Source: Parascedosporium putredinis (lineage: Eukaryota > Ascomycota > Sordariomycetes > Microascales > Microascaceae). Taken from it: a stretch of DNA of 64,000 nt. How positions within the stretch are numbered: the stretch's first letter is position 1; every line of letters begins with the position of its first letter. A model generated the notes under the pieces. That model was not told where the DNA came from. It worked only from the letters and a program-made list of their open reading frames with translations, and ran no database searches. The position numbers and the translations under genes were made by a program. Shown here in pieces: positions 47,187 to 57,720 of this stretch. The stretch is taken from contig CASHTG010000010.1 in the NCBI GenBank assembly GCA_949357655.1, positions 434,001 to 498,000 of the forward strand, given 5' to 3'.

Positions 47187-49987
47187 ATGTCTTCAACATC
47201 GGCACAGCCCCTCAAAGTGCTCGTGGTGGGAGCAGGTGAGTTCAAGACTGCGAGAGCGCGAGTCGCCGTAATGCCCCGTTTGCACAAAAGTTGACAAGGG
47301 TGATCCATATAGGTATCGGCGGCCTCACTGCAGCCATCGGTCTGCGACAACAAGGGCACGAAGTCACGGTAAGCTCACGCCGGGGCGGGCTGAGGGCGAC
47401 GATATAAGAATATATCTGCTAACCACATCAACTACTTGATCTTTAGCTCTTCGAAAGAACCGAACTTGCTCAAGAAACCGGCGCCGCTCTTCACCTGGCA
47501 CCCAATTGCCATGGCTTGCTTCGAAGATTCGGAATCTTCCCCGAGTCCTTTGGCGCCAACCCCGTCCACGGAGTGCGTGACTTAACCCTCTCCCCTCTTA
47601 CTATTCTTAAGATTAGTGCCTAACACGAACCCCGTTTGTGTAGATGGCCGAGTATAACCGTGACGGCTCAACCCGCCTCAATTTGGATCTAAGACAAGCC
47701 CTTTCCATCTGGGAATTCGTGAGCAAAACCTCCCCGCCCGCCTCTCGCCTTGCCGACGCCGTGAACTAACCCTAGCCGCAAAAGCCCTGGGTTCTTAGCC
47801 ACCGCGTTGGCCTCCACAACGCCCTGAAGCAGGCCGCCACCGGAAAGGAGGGCAAGGGCACTCCTGCCGTCCTCAAGACTTCCAGCCAGGTTGTTGACGT
47901 CGATGTCGAAACGGCCACCATCACCCTCGCGGATGGTACCAAGGTGACCGGAGATGTCGTTCTCGGAGCCGATGGCGTAAGCGTAAGTCATAGTATCTCT
48001 TTTCGCCCTACAGTGCATAGCTCTTTTCACCGATTTCTCCCAGCTAACCACTCTCAATCCGTTAGTCGGCGACAAGAAAGGCTATTGTCGGAGAGAGCCA
48101 TAAGCCCTTTGGCTCTGGCAAGTCCGCGTTCCGGTTCCTCATTCCCCACGAGACGCTTCTTTCCAACCCCAATACCAAGAAATTCACCGAGACCCAAGGC
48201 TACATGTCCATGTGGTACGGCGATGACCGCCGACTCGTCATGTACCCCTGCAACGATAACACCATTATGAATTTTGTCGCCATCCACCCTACCGACCTAT
48301 CAGCGTCCAAGGAGACGGTACGTGTCTATCGGATCCTCAAGCTTCTTCTTACTGGAAGACTGCCCACGTTCTTTGTCGGGGCTGTGACGCTAACGGACCA
48401 TTTGTAGGCTGGAGCCGCGTGGGTAACAAGGATAACCTTCTCGACATCTACAAGGACTTTGGCACCGATGTTGAAAGTCTGTTGAAGATGACAGACGCCG
48501 ACGAGCTCAAGCTCTGGACCCTTTTGGATATGGAGCGCATCCCCTCGTGGACCAAGGGCCGTCTGGCCTTGCTCGGTGACGCGGCTCATCCTTTTCTCCC
48601 CCACCAGGGACAAGGCGGTAAGTGTGCTCATACGTGTTCTTCTTTTTCAAACCTCTTCCCCAAGATCGCTACCATAAGAGCCCCTGCTGACCTAAAGGTG
48701 AACATATATAGGCGGCGTCGCTATTGAGGACGCCACCTCCCTCGTAGCGCTCCTACCTCTCGGCACTACGCCCGAAGACATCCCGGAGCGCCTTGCCCTG
48801 TACGAAAAGATTCGCGACGAGAGGGCGCACAAGATCCAAGAGTTTACCCGCATCGCGGGCGCTGACCTGAACGACGCCACTCGCAAGAGCTTCAACAGTA
48901 AGGACCCATAACCCTTCGCCCCGCTAACCGGTCGTATCCACGTCCACAAAAGTCCCCACAACTAACCACATCTCTCCGTTCGTTTTACATAGTCATGGAG
49001 TTCACAAAGTACAACTACGGTTTCAGCGAGTGGCACAACTCCACCCGCGCCCTCAAAGAGCACCTCTGGGCCAAAAACGGCAAGACCTACCTGCGCCACC
49101 CCCTCTCCTTCGGGCCCATGACCAGCCCTCGACAGGACCACTACGGCCGCCGGATCCCCTCGGACCGGTCGCGCTACACCACCCACTCCCTGCGCTTCAA
49201 GACCTCGGCCACGTACCTGCAGACGCTCTTCCCCACCAAGGCCTTCAGCTTCGCCTCGCCCGGCACCGTGGCCGAAGCCACCTTCCAGTGCACCCAGCTC
49301 GACAAGATGGGCTGGCTCGGCGGCGGCGGCTACAACTACTTTGGCCTGTGGATCCACGGCGTGCAGTACGAGAAGAAGGACGGCACCAAGGTCGTCGGGT
49401 CTTTCCTCCCCGTGCTCCTCGAGAACCTCTCCGATCCCATCACGACCGGGCGCGAGGAGATTGGCATGCCCAAGCTGTACTGCGAGATCAACGTCGCCAG
49501 CGACGAGTCGTCGAGCCGCGTCAGCTGCGCTTGGCGGGGCGCCACGTTTATGACGATGAAACTCACGGGCCTGGCCGAATCCGCCAAGGTAGAGACCAAT
49601 GGCGAGGCCCCGGTCCCCGCTGCTCCTGCCCCCGCTGCTGCTGCTGCTGGTCCGCCAAACGGTCCGCCCGCCGGGCCTCCCCAAGCCCGTCGAGGAAGGT
49701 CAGCTAGTGTACAGGTACGTCCCTGCCGTGGGTCAAAGGGCGTCGCCGACGCAGAATATGCCGTCCTTATCCCAAGTGCGACCGCGACGACGGCCCGTGT
49801 CGCCGACAGGACGGTGCGCTCAAAGACGGGTACCATTGAGGCCAACCCGGGCGACTGGGAGGCGCTGCCCACGCTGCATCACGTGGCGGAAGGTCTTGCG
49901 GAAGTGCCCATCTACGAGGTGATTGAGGCCAAGATTGAGGAGGGCCATGGTGTGGAGGATGTCAGTCAAGCGGTACGGATTGAGTAG
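47187..49987 (+). CDS. FAD-dependent aromatic monooxygenase fused to an acetoacetate decarboxylase-like domain
   Basis: Nine exons: 47187-47235, 47313-47368, 47447-47572, 47644-47718, 47785-47982, 48066-48317, 48408-48617, 48712-48897 and 48993-49987, about 715 residues. The first 420 residues form a group A flavoprotein hydroxylase related to salicylate hydroxylase: Rossmann motif VVGAGIGGLTAAIGLRQQGH, DG motif VLGADGVSS and GD motif LALLGDAAHPFLPHQGQGGG. The last exon then continues in frame into an acetoacetate-decarboxylase-like domain: HPLSFGPMTSPRQDHYGRR, FPTKAFSFASPG, GGGYNYFGLWIHGVQYEKKD, and REEIGMPKLYCEI, whose Lys lies where the Schiff-base lysine is expected. An Ala/Pro-rich spacer interrupts it near 49615-49690. 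Apparent indels occur at the start of exon 7 (48408) and near 49682 and 49730. The fusion suggests hydroxylation coupled to decarboxylation or (de)hydration of a later intermediate. The substrate is unknown. Confidence 0.82.
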
Positions 49988-50366
49988 GTGTATCCACCAT
50001 TGCCATCTATTTCTGATGATAATAGCTAGTAGTATATATATATATCTATGTATTTATCCCTTTTATATATTTTCTAGTCGTTTAGGTATCTATATACGTA
50101 AAGGTTATATTATGCTACATGTATCCTACCTTTCTTTCCGAGGCTCGCTAATTCTATGAGCATGAACCACATGGGGAATTTGTGGTCACTCTGTTAACAC
50201 ACTTTTCAGGTTCATGTAGAAAGTGGTTACTTGCGGATTATAGTAGCACAGTCTTGAATAAAGAGAATAAAAAGAATGTACAGCGTTTAAGAAACCCCGT
50301 CATATGTTATTATTTACTGCATGCATTGAGCTATACTTTTGGTCTTGTCGCATCCCACAGCCTCCG
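49988..50366. other. Convergent intergenic region
   Basis: TA-rich 3' flanks of the monooxygenase fusion and the fumarylacetoacetase gene, with a run of TATATA near 50035-50075. No gene seen. Confidence 0.4.
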
Positions 50367-51821
50367 CTAGATAGGTCGGGCTGGAAGCAGCTTGCCGACG
50401 CACTCTCCAAACCCTACACCAGAGGCCGGATCTCCGGCAATCGCCGTCATCCTCACCACATCCCCGTCTTGCAAAAACGCTCTCGTGCTACCATCGTCTA
50501 GAGAAACAGGCACCTTTCCACCCTCCGTCGCCTCGAGCAAGCACCCGTGGGCTCCCTTGCCCTCTCCGCTGACCGTGCCCGTGGCCAGGATGTCGCCGGG
50601 CCGCAGCGCAGCTCCCGCGCTGGCGGTGTGGGCCGCCATCTGCCTCGCGGTCCAGTACATGGCCTTGACGTTGGACCGGCCAATCACCGTGGTGGACGCG
50701 TCGGACAGGATCTCGACCTGCATGGCCACGGCATAGGTGGCGTTCTCCGGGTCGGCGAGGTACTTGACGACGGGTTGCACCCTGTCGGGGCCGGGCACCT
50801 TGAAGGGCTCGAGGGCGTCGAGGGTGACGACCCAGGGGATATGCTGGTGCCGAAATTCTTGCCGTTGAGGGGGCCGAGGGGCATCATTTCGAAGCCTTGG
50901 ATATCACGGGCTGCGATGGGTTGACACTGTTAGTGGTTGAGCAGCGAAAACGGAGGTTTGGTCAGGAAAAGCAAAGAAATATGAAGGCGCAGAAAGCAGC
51001 TGAAAGAAGTCACTTGGGCTGCAGACTTGGCAAGAACCTACCGCTCCAGTCATTGAGGATGACGAAACCGAAAATGTGCTCATCCGCATCGGTCGCAAGG
51101 ACCCTCTGGTTCATCGCCAAGGGCTTACCCACAATGGCAGCAAATTCCATTTCGTAGTCCACGGCCTTAGAGGCTCCGTCCACAATCGCACCATCCTTGC
51201 TCTTGTCGCGGTACTGGCCGATGGGCCGCTCGATATCAGTGCCCGAAACTACCACTGAGCTCGCTCTACCTTGGTACCCGACAGGCAAGTGGTAGAATGC
51301 GGGCGGGGCCTCTCGTCGTTGATGATGATGCGGCCGGCGTTCTTTACGTGTTCAAGCGAGCAGGAAAAGTCTACAGAAACAAAACACGGTTAGAGTACGA
51401 TCGCGGTTCCCCCGCCATTTGTTCTTGTCTTTCTCATTTCCGTGTTTTCCGCCTCGGTTTCAGCTAACCACTCACCTATGAAATCGCCCACCTGCACGGG
51501 GAGATGCATCGTCACCTGGCCCACATCCTCGACGCTCCCGGCAGGAAAGCTGCCCAGATCTGCGTCGCCGAGAATCTGGCGCACGGCGTGGACGGTCGAT
51601 CTCGGCTGCGCGGCGAATTGATTCAGGGACGTATCGGCGAAGACGCCCTCGGGTAGATCCGCCACCGTCGCAAAGAGGCCCGCGCTGGCTAGGTCGTGGA
51701 GGAAGACGACGGCATTTTCCACCCTGGTCACGGCCTGCGGGACCTTGTGTGCCGCGGAGGAGGCGATTCCGAACGGGATGTTCCTGCGCGAGAAGTGGCT
51801 GCTATAGTCTGGCGTAGTCAT
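50367..51821 (-). CDS. Fumarylacetoacetase (full-length FahA paralogue)
   Basis: Exons 51821-51476, 51370-51042 and 50910-50367 give about 405 residues, close to full-length fumarylacetoacetase. The N-terminal SH3-like domain is present (HFSRRNIPFGIASS). The catalytic domain shows VGDFIDFSCSLEHVKNAG, HLPVGYQGRASSVVVSGT with the general-base His, VDYEMEFAAIVG with the metal-binding E-x-E, and LNDWSARDIQGFEMMPLGPL with the metal-binding Asp. NVKAMYWTARQMAAHTASAG, ALRPGDILATGTVSG and VGFGECVGKLLP complete it. Frame corrections of one base are needed near 51305 and 50840 (in CCCC). The enzyme class hydrolyses a C-C bond in 1,3-diketo acids, ending ring-cleavage pathways. Its neighbours do not include homogentisate dioxygenase or maleylacetoacetate isomerase, so it probably acts on a different diketo acid in this cluster. 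Confidence 0.88.
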
Positions 51822-52875
51822 TGTGAAGTGTGTGTGTGAGCGAGTCTGTCAGAAAAGGAGATGGGGGAGGGGGACGGAGGGCGCTCGGCGTATTGGCGAT
51901 CGGAGGTGACTTGGACTAACACTGGTTTATTGTGTTTTTCTCTGTCAAGTTTGGCGACTATTGTTTTACTGTGGTTTATCTTCCAGGGCGCTCTTTGTCA
52001 CTACGCGATGCTCCTTGGAGAGATCACGGCAATTCTTCTCCGGGACAAGGTTTCTATGGGCACAGAGGTCGTAGGCCTCGGAATGCGCGTTGCCGTTGCG
52101 CTGCATCGCATCGTATGCAGGATTTGGGGGTCTCCGAAGCCAGCGGGTCGTTTGTGAGGGGTCGCGAATTTGAATCTCCGCCCCTCCACCGGGGAGGCCC
52201 ATCGCTGGAGGACGCTAGCCAAACGACCCCAACTCCACCGCAATTCGCCGCTTGCTCGTTAGCGTGAGCCACTCCGAGCTCAGATGTGCTGTGGTTGCGC
52301 GCAGACACCTATGCGGGGAATGGCGGATTGGTGCCTGCGGGGAAAACAGCGAGCGCTGGAAGGGACCTGTCGGATCGGCTCCACAAGCCCAGCGCAAGCC
52401 GGCAGATGCTTGGAGCTGCGCCGAGGCGGGTTTCTTTCTTTTTTGCGGAGAGACAGGCAAGTGCTCGCTAGAGCTAGCTGGAAGCACCGGAGGACAGAGT
52501 CAATGAGGGGGTCACGAATGGAGTAATCGGCTTTGGTCGTGCTGGGAAAAGATGGGACGCACGCCTCGATGTCGCCGAGGCTTCCTGACAAAAGAGCGCA
52601 CGATTCGACGAGCCCATTCTTATCATTCCCCTACTCCCCGACGCTTGTCCGGAACTTTGGAGAAGAGAAAATCAGGAACAAAGGAAAAACCGTTGAAAGT
52701 GAACCTTACAGGAAAGGTACCACACACATATACGTGAACACGCCAAATCTAAGTTTTTTGTTGCTGGCTTCTCGCCCTCCCCTCACTCCGCCCCTCATTC
52801 CCGAAAGGACGAGCAACCGAACAAAACCACCAACCACAGCACGAACAACACATCTCCAAATAAAAAACAACCAAT
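51822..52875. promoter_or_regulatory. Divergent promoter, fumarylacetoacetase (-) / cupin (+)
   Basis: A 1.05 kb shared upstream region with no supported gene. CGG-containing boxes occur (for example near 51899, 52486 and 52651) but no clear palindrome was found. A/C-rich leader sequence precedes the cupin start. Confidence 0.45.
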
Positions 52876-53426
52876 ATGGCGTGTCAGGGCAAGCTCTCCC
52901 ACCCGAAGCGGTTCATCACCACCATTGGCGAGGACGGCAAGGCCATCTTGGACCGCTCCATCCCGGCCGAAGCCCCTTCTACACCCTGCCGGGCGGCGAG
53001 GTCAACTTTGCGCAGTGCTACGTCACCGAGGGGTTCCCCACGCAGCTCAACGACGGGGCCGACCTCAAGGTCTACAGCGACTTCCTCCAGAGCCCGCCGG
53101 GGCTCGTCGTGTCCAACGGCACCGTGCTCCGCTACGTCGACATGCCGCCCGGCTCGCTGTGCCCCATGCACGTTACTACCAGCCTGGACTACGGCATCGT
53201 GCTCGAGGGCGAGATCGACCTTGTCCTGGACTCGGGCGAGGAGCAGCACATGAGCAGGGGAGACATTTGCATCCAGAGGGCGACGATGCACGCGTGGAGG
53301 AACAGGAGCGACACCGAGTGGGCTCGCATGCTGTACGTGCTCCAACCTACCCAGCCCGTCGTGCACAAGGGTAAGGAGGTCAAGGAGAACTTGGGCGATA
53401 TGGAGGGCGTCAGGTCGTCCACTTGA
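52876..53426 (+). CDS. Small cupin-domain protein
   Basis: A single exon of about 183 residues. The start MACQGKLSHPKRFITTIGED leads, after one lost base near 52972 (in a CCCC run), to FYTLPGGEVNFAQCYVTEGF. The cupin core is LRYVDMPPGSLCPMHVTTS, DYGIVLEGEIDLVLDSGEE and MSRGDICIQRATMHAWRN, the two conserved cupin motifs with His, Glu and a second His that could bind a metal. The tail ends EVKENLGDMEGV. Such single-cupin proteins often accompany oxygenases in fungal catabolic and secondary-metabolism clusters and may act as isomerase, hydrolase or dioxygenase; its exact role cannot be told. It is divergent from the fumarylacetoacetase gene, which suggests shared control. Confidence 0.83.
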
Positions 53427-53852
53427 GTCCTTTGCGCAATGGGAAAGACCCAAGAGAAAATAAAATGCGTGGAACCTATTCCAGGGTATCTAGGGAGGGA
53501 TGTCGAGAAGCTATCCTGTAAAAGATATATCGAAATAAGGCATAAATAAAGTAAAATACAATAAAGTAACCCGGCTAGTGAAGCGATAAAAAGAGACATG
53601 TACTTTATTTCATTTACGATGCACAGACTTGTAAACGCCCGCCCGACGAAAGACATGAAAGAGACGACAAAAACGCGGGAAAAGACTATGAAACATTCGT
53701 TTTATACAACACACAAAAGCTCAGACGAGAGGCTGGGCCACTCTCACTTTCCGATTCCTTGCTCACCTCCACCATTGCGCTGCTCCGTCTATCCAATGCC
53801 TTCTCCCCACTCGCCTCGATTTCTTCTGTAGCTCCAACATACCGCCCGCCCT
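53427..53852. other. Convergent intergenic region
   Basis: 3' flanks of the cupin gene and the small membrane-protein gene; no gene seen. Confidence 0.4.
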
Positions 53853-54311
53853 TTAAAACTCTCCTCCGATGCGGTATTTGAAAGACTCCGGGGCGATCTT
53901 GCCCACCGTCCTCCTCCACTGCTTAGCCGCCGTCTGCATATACAAAAAGGTCAGTCGTTAGCGCCGCTCTTTGCCTATCGCCGTCGCGTGCCCTCTTGCC
54001 CGCCGCTGGTTCCTACTTACCGCAGTGATAAGAACTCCGGTGAACATGGTGACGATGAACGCCCTCTCCGCGGGATGCGTGTAGACGCGCACCTCGCTCT
54101 GGTCGCGGTCCACGTTGGTGGGCCTATAGGGGCACCCGCCGGGACGTGGTCGGCCAGTTGGGCGGGTTCTGCGGCGCCGACGAGGACGAGCCTTGGGTGG
54201 AAGAGGAGGAGGATGCGGCGTCTCGCTCGCGCCGGAGTGGTGAAGCTCGTAATCGGTGAGGACCGTCCTCGCTGTCCGCGTGCGGGTGACGGTTTCGGTG
54301 GCGGAAGACAT
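53853..54311 (-). CDS. Small predicted membrane protein of unknown function
   Basis: I do not recognise a family. Exons 54311-54021 and 53933-53853 are joined in phase 0 and give 123 residues with no frame error. The N-terminal half is Ser/Thr- and Pro/Arg-rich (PHPPPLPPKARPRRRRRT). VYTHPAERAFIVTMFTGVLI then starts a hydrophobic segment that crosses the exon junction, and the tail reads WRRTVGKIAPESFKYRIGGE. One membrane helix with short basic flanks would fit a mitochondrial or ER membrane protein, but this is a guess. Its start is well placed: exon 1 begins MSSATETVTRTRTARTVLTD. Confidence 0.6.
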
Positions 54312-55374
54312 GGCGGAGGGGAAAAGGCGACTGGTTCGGCGTGCGCGGCGTGACAAGAATGAGGTTGTAATGCGCGAAAAGATTCGCTGTCGGCCTTTGA
54401 GGCTAGGGGACGAAGAGCTTCTACGTGAAAGGGAGAAGAAAAGAATTTCAAGAGAAAAGGCCGGACCAAAAGCGCTCCTCACAGAATTCCAGCGGGGATA
54501 CGGGGATACGTGTCGAGTCAACGTCTAGGTGGGCTTGGTTGAAATGAAATCTCCAAGCCTTCAATCGCTTTCGTCGGTGAATGATTTCTTCCAGGTGGGG
54601 TTGGATTCTATCGCCACGCGAAGATTATCATTTCATCGATAACGGGGTGCGCCAGGGGATTCAAGGGCCACCAGCTGGCTCAAAAGGGGGTCAGCTCTCA
54701 CAAGCAAGCTCTCTTCCACCCCACGGTCCAGGGCTGTCGTCACGCCACAGATCCCGGGAGGGAATGATTCCAACTGCGCAAGGGGGCCCTTTGGGTCCGA
54801 ACGGCTCGGGATGTGGGCGGCACTGACGATTCCGGTGTCGCGTGGGTGTGAACCCGCTCGGGAAGTGGGTGGAGGGGAGGCACGCTTCATTCCACTTTGG
54901 GCCTTCCCCCACAAAGTACCCGCTTGCGTTCGCTTGGGGCGGGCCACACCCTTTTCTCCTTTCGCCTCTTTACCCCAATCCGGCTGTGGGCTGAGAGAGT
55001 CGAAGCTGTCGAAAGCATTTCAAGTTCGGCGTGAAGGCGACGCACCCGAAACAACGAAAAGAAAAAAGAAAAGGAAAAAAACGACCAGGTCCCTGAATTG
55101 TCCCCCAATATACCTCCATTTACTCCATTTGCGGCGCTCGCTTAGAAGCTTCGTCGTTCACCTCACCTGTGTTATCATCCACCTCATCTCCAAGCTCCCT
55201 TCGTCGCCTTAAGCTCCACGTGGTGGAAGCTCTCCTTTTCTCCCCACAACTATACGTCGTCAACGTTACGGTCTTGCTTCTAGTACTTGGATTTCATATT
55301 TTCATCTTGTCATTTTAGTCCCAGCAGCAGTAGATACGCAGGACCTTCACTGTCCGCCTCAGCCGCTGCCCAGC
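54312..55374. promoter_or_regulatory. Divergent intergenic region, small membrane protein (-) / ALDH-like gene (+)
   Basis: About 1.06 kb without a supported gene. The 200 bases before the ALDH-like start are C/T-rich, as in other promoters here. Confidence 0.4.
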
Positions 55375-57120
55375 ATGCCGAAGCCCTTCAGCAAGATCAG
55401 GTCCGCCGCCATCGACGGCCGCCTGCACAACCCCATCTACCGAAAATGCCAGCTCAAGGCCCTACATGATGCCCTCACGAAGAGCCTGCCCGAGATCCAG
55501 AGAGTCATCGCCAAGGACACGGGCAACCAGAGCACCGAGGTCAAGGTCGAGTGCTGGCTCGCCATGCGTGCCATCGCCGACGCCTACACCGCGCTCGACA
55601 CGGAAAAGGCCCTTGAGGAGGAATACGCGCTCGCGCATGGCAAGGATTCCCCGGATGCGCGCGAGCCCGTGGGCGTCGTGGTCATCGAGCCCACTTCCCA
55701 CACCTTCTTCTACTCCCTCATTACGGCGTTGGTTCCTGCGCTGGCAGCCGGCAACTGTGTCATTCTTCAGGTAAGTGTAGGGTTTGGGGGTGTGTGCGCG
55801 GGAAAACAAAGTAGAAACGAAAAGAAAATGTGCGAGAGAGAGCCCGCGCTAATATTGAAAACAGGTCGAGCAATCCATGCTCGAAACCCCAACCTACGTC
55901 CTCAAGCTCGTCGAGAACGCTCTCGACGCCGACGTCATCCACATCTCCCGGACCAAGGTCAACGCCGCCGACATTGCCCACCGCCACATCCGCGTCCTCC
56001 AGAACGGCTCCCCGCCGACGCGCCCGCCCTCACCAACGAGATCGTCTCCCGCCCCGGCGCCCTCGTAGCCGCCGTGGTCGAGCGCGACGCCGACATCCAG
56101 GCCGCCGCCAAGGCCCTCGTGGCCATGCGCTTCGGCCTGCGCGGCAAGTCGCCTTACGCGCCCGACATCGTGCTCGTCAACGAGTGGGTGAAGAAGGACT
56201 TCCTCATGGCCGCGCGGCAGCACTCCATCCAGTTCATCTCCGACGGGCCCCAACAGCCGGTCGCGGGCGGCCGCAAGCTCGAGGCCATGGGCTTGCTCGA
56301 CGAGATCGTCAAGGAGGGCTTCTCTAATGTCGTTTCCGCCGGTCACGACGGCATCATCTTGGAAATCGAGAACAGGAAGTCGTTCTTGACGCAGCGCAAG
56401 CTACAAGAGAAGTGCCTTGGGGTTCTTGCAGTTAGCAGTATGGATGACGCCATCGATACGGCTCGAAAGTAAGTTCTTGAACCTAGTTCTCCCTCTCGTT
56501 CCTCTCTCTGGTCCCCCGCTTGTCAATTTGTGGGAACACGTTTTGCCGCAACGAGATAACTAACTACGTTTTTCTGCAGGCTCGGGCGTCTCTCTGCCGC
56601 GTACATCTTCACTACACCTGCTGCTGCCAAGTACATTTGCGACTTCGTTGATGCGGACCTCTGCTTCGTAAACCACGTGCCCACCAACCTCCTCTGTAAG
56701 TTTGGTCCATCTTATTCTGTGTAGACCTCACATATTGAGTTTCCTTGCTAACGCACTACGTGCTATCCAGTCGGCCCCGTCGCCCCCGTTGGCAAGCCTC
56801 TCGACCACGCCGAGGGCACTCGCTACCCCACATCTCTCTTCACCGTCCCCAAGCCCCGGTACATCACCAAGCCCGCCCTCATCTCTCGCATCGAGAGCAT
56901 CCTTGCCGGCGCCGTCTCCCCGCAGCTGCACAAGCTCGAGGCCGAGGCCAGCGCTCCTCTGCCGGACATGAAGCGCCCCGAGAGGCAAAACGGCATTGGT
57001 TTCTTCCACCAGGGAATCGTCACTGGTGGAATCTTGGTGCTGAGCGCCATCATCTCGACCACGGGAGGCCTGGCATACTGCGGATTCAAGTATCTCTGGC
57101 CTTTTGTCAGGGCGTTGTAA
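55375..57120 (+). CDS. Membrane-anchored aldehyde-dehydrogenase-like protein lacking the catalytic Cys
   Basis: Exons 55375-55770, 55865-56468, 56580-56695 and 56771-57120 give about 488 residues. The ALDH fold is clear: REPVGVVVIEPTSHTFFYSL, ALVPALAAGNCVIL in the cofactor domain, LGVLAVSSMDDAIDTARKLG and AAYIFTTPAAAKYICDFVDA in the C-terminal half. At the position of the nucleophilic Cys motif (usually N-x-G-Q-x-C), the sequence reads FGLRGKSPYAPDIVLVNEWV, with Pro where Cys is expected, so ordinary aldehyde oxidation is unlikely. The last exon ends with a hydrophobic helix, GGILVLSAIISTTGGLAYCG, and FKYLWPFVRAL, a C-terminal tail anchor as in class 3 ALDHs. One base is lost near 56008 in CCCC. 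Similar Cys-less ALDH homologues exist in fungi; function unknown. It may or may not belong to the adjacent cluster. Confidence 0.82.
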
Positions 57121-57720
57121 TTGGCTGATAGGAGAAAGGGTAAGAAAAGGAAGCATAAGTAGAGGGGTCGTTTTTAATCCTGTCTTCTTTGACATTCTTT
57201 GTCCCCAGCATTGTGTCAGGTATATCCGTCTTTTGTATAGCGTTTAGATTTATTTCATCATGTAGTAAAATCATCTTCAATCACGACCATGTACATACGC
57301 GTTGTCTCGCGCTTAGAACGCGCCCAAAGGTGGTTTAAACCGATCAACGGGTGTAGCGTACATGCATTCATCTACAAAGCACATGTATGCCACACCCGTT
57401 TATGCGCGCAGATGGCACTGTCCCATAGAGATATATGTATAGCTAGAGGTCATGGATCCTTTTAGAGCCCGAAACTCGGCCAGAGACTGAATCAGAGTCA
57501 TAATTAAACCACTTCACCATGCGGGCGCGGGAAAGCAGCACCTAAGTCTTGACGAATTTGCTCCTTTGTCGTAGCCTTTGGCCGTATATAAATAGAAGCC
57601 AAGGGATTGGAAGCATGGGAAGCGATAGGAATGCAAAGAGGCTTCCAGCCCAATGCACGCCCAAGTTCTCGTACATTTGGACGGTGAAAAGGGAAACACA
57701 GCCCCAAGAGTACTTTAATA
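57121..57720. other. 3' flank and transition to the AT-rich block
   Basis: The first 300 bases are the 3' flank of the ALDH-like gene. A 67-codon minus-strand frame at 57504-57707 ends at the border of the AT-rich block; I cannot assign it. Confidence 0.35.

Noticed and set aside
52054..52308. Short minus-strand frame containing GGDSNSRPL, a phrase often seen in spurious translations of tRNA loci
   Set aside because: The underlying DNA does not give a paired T-arm or cloverleaf, and no protein family fits.
57504..57707. Short minus-strand frame abutting the AT-rich block, possibly a truncated gene
   Set aside because: Sixty-seven codons without a motif I can name; too little to call.
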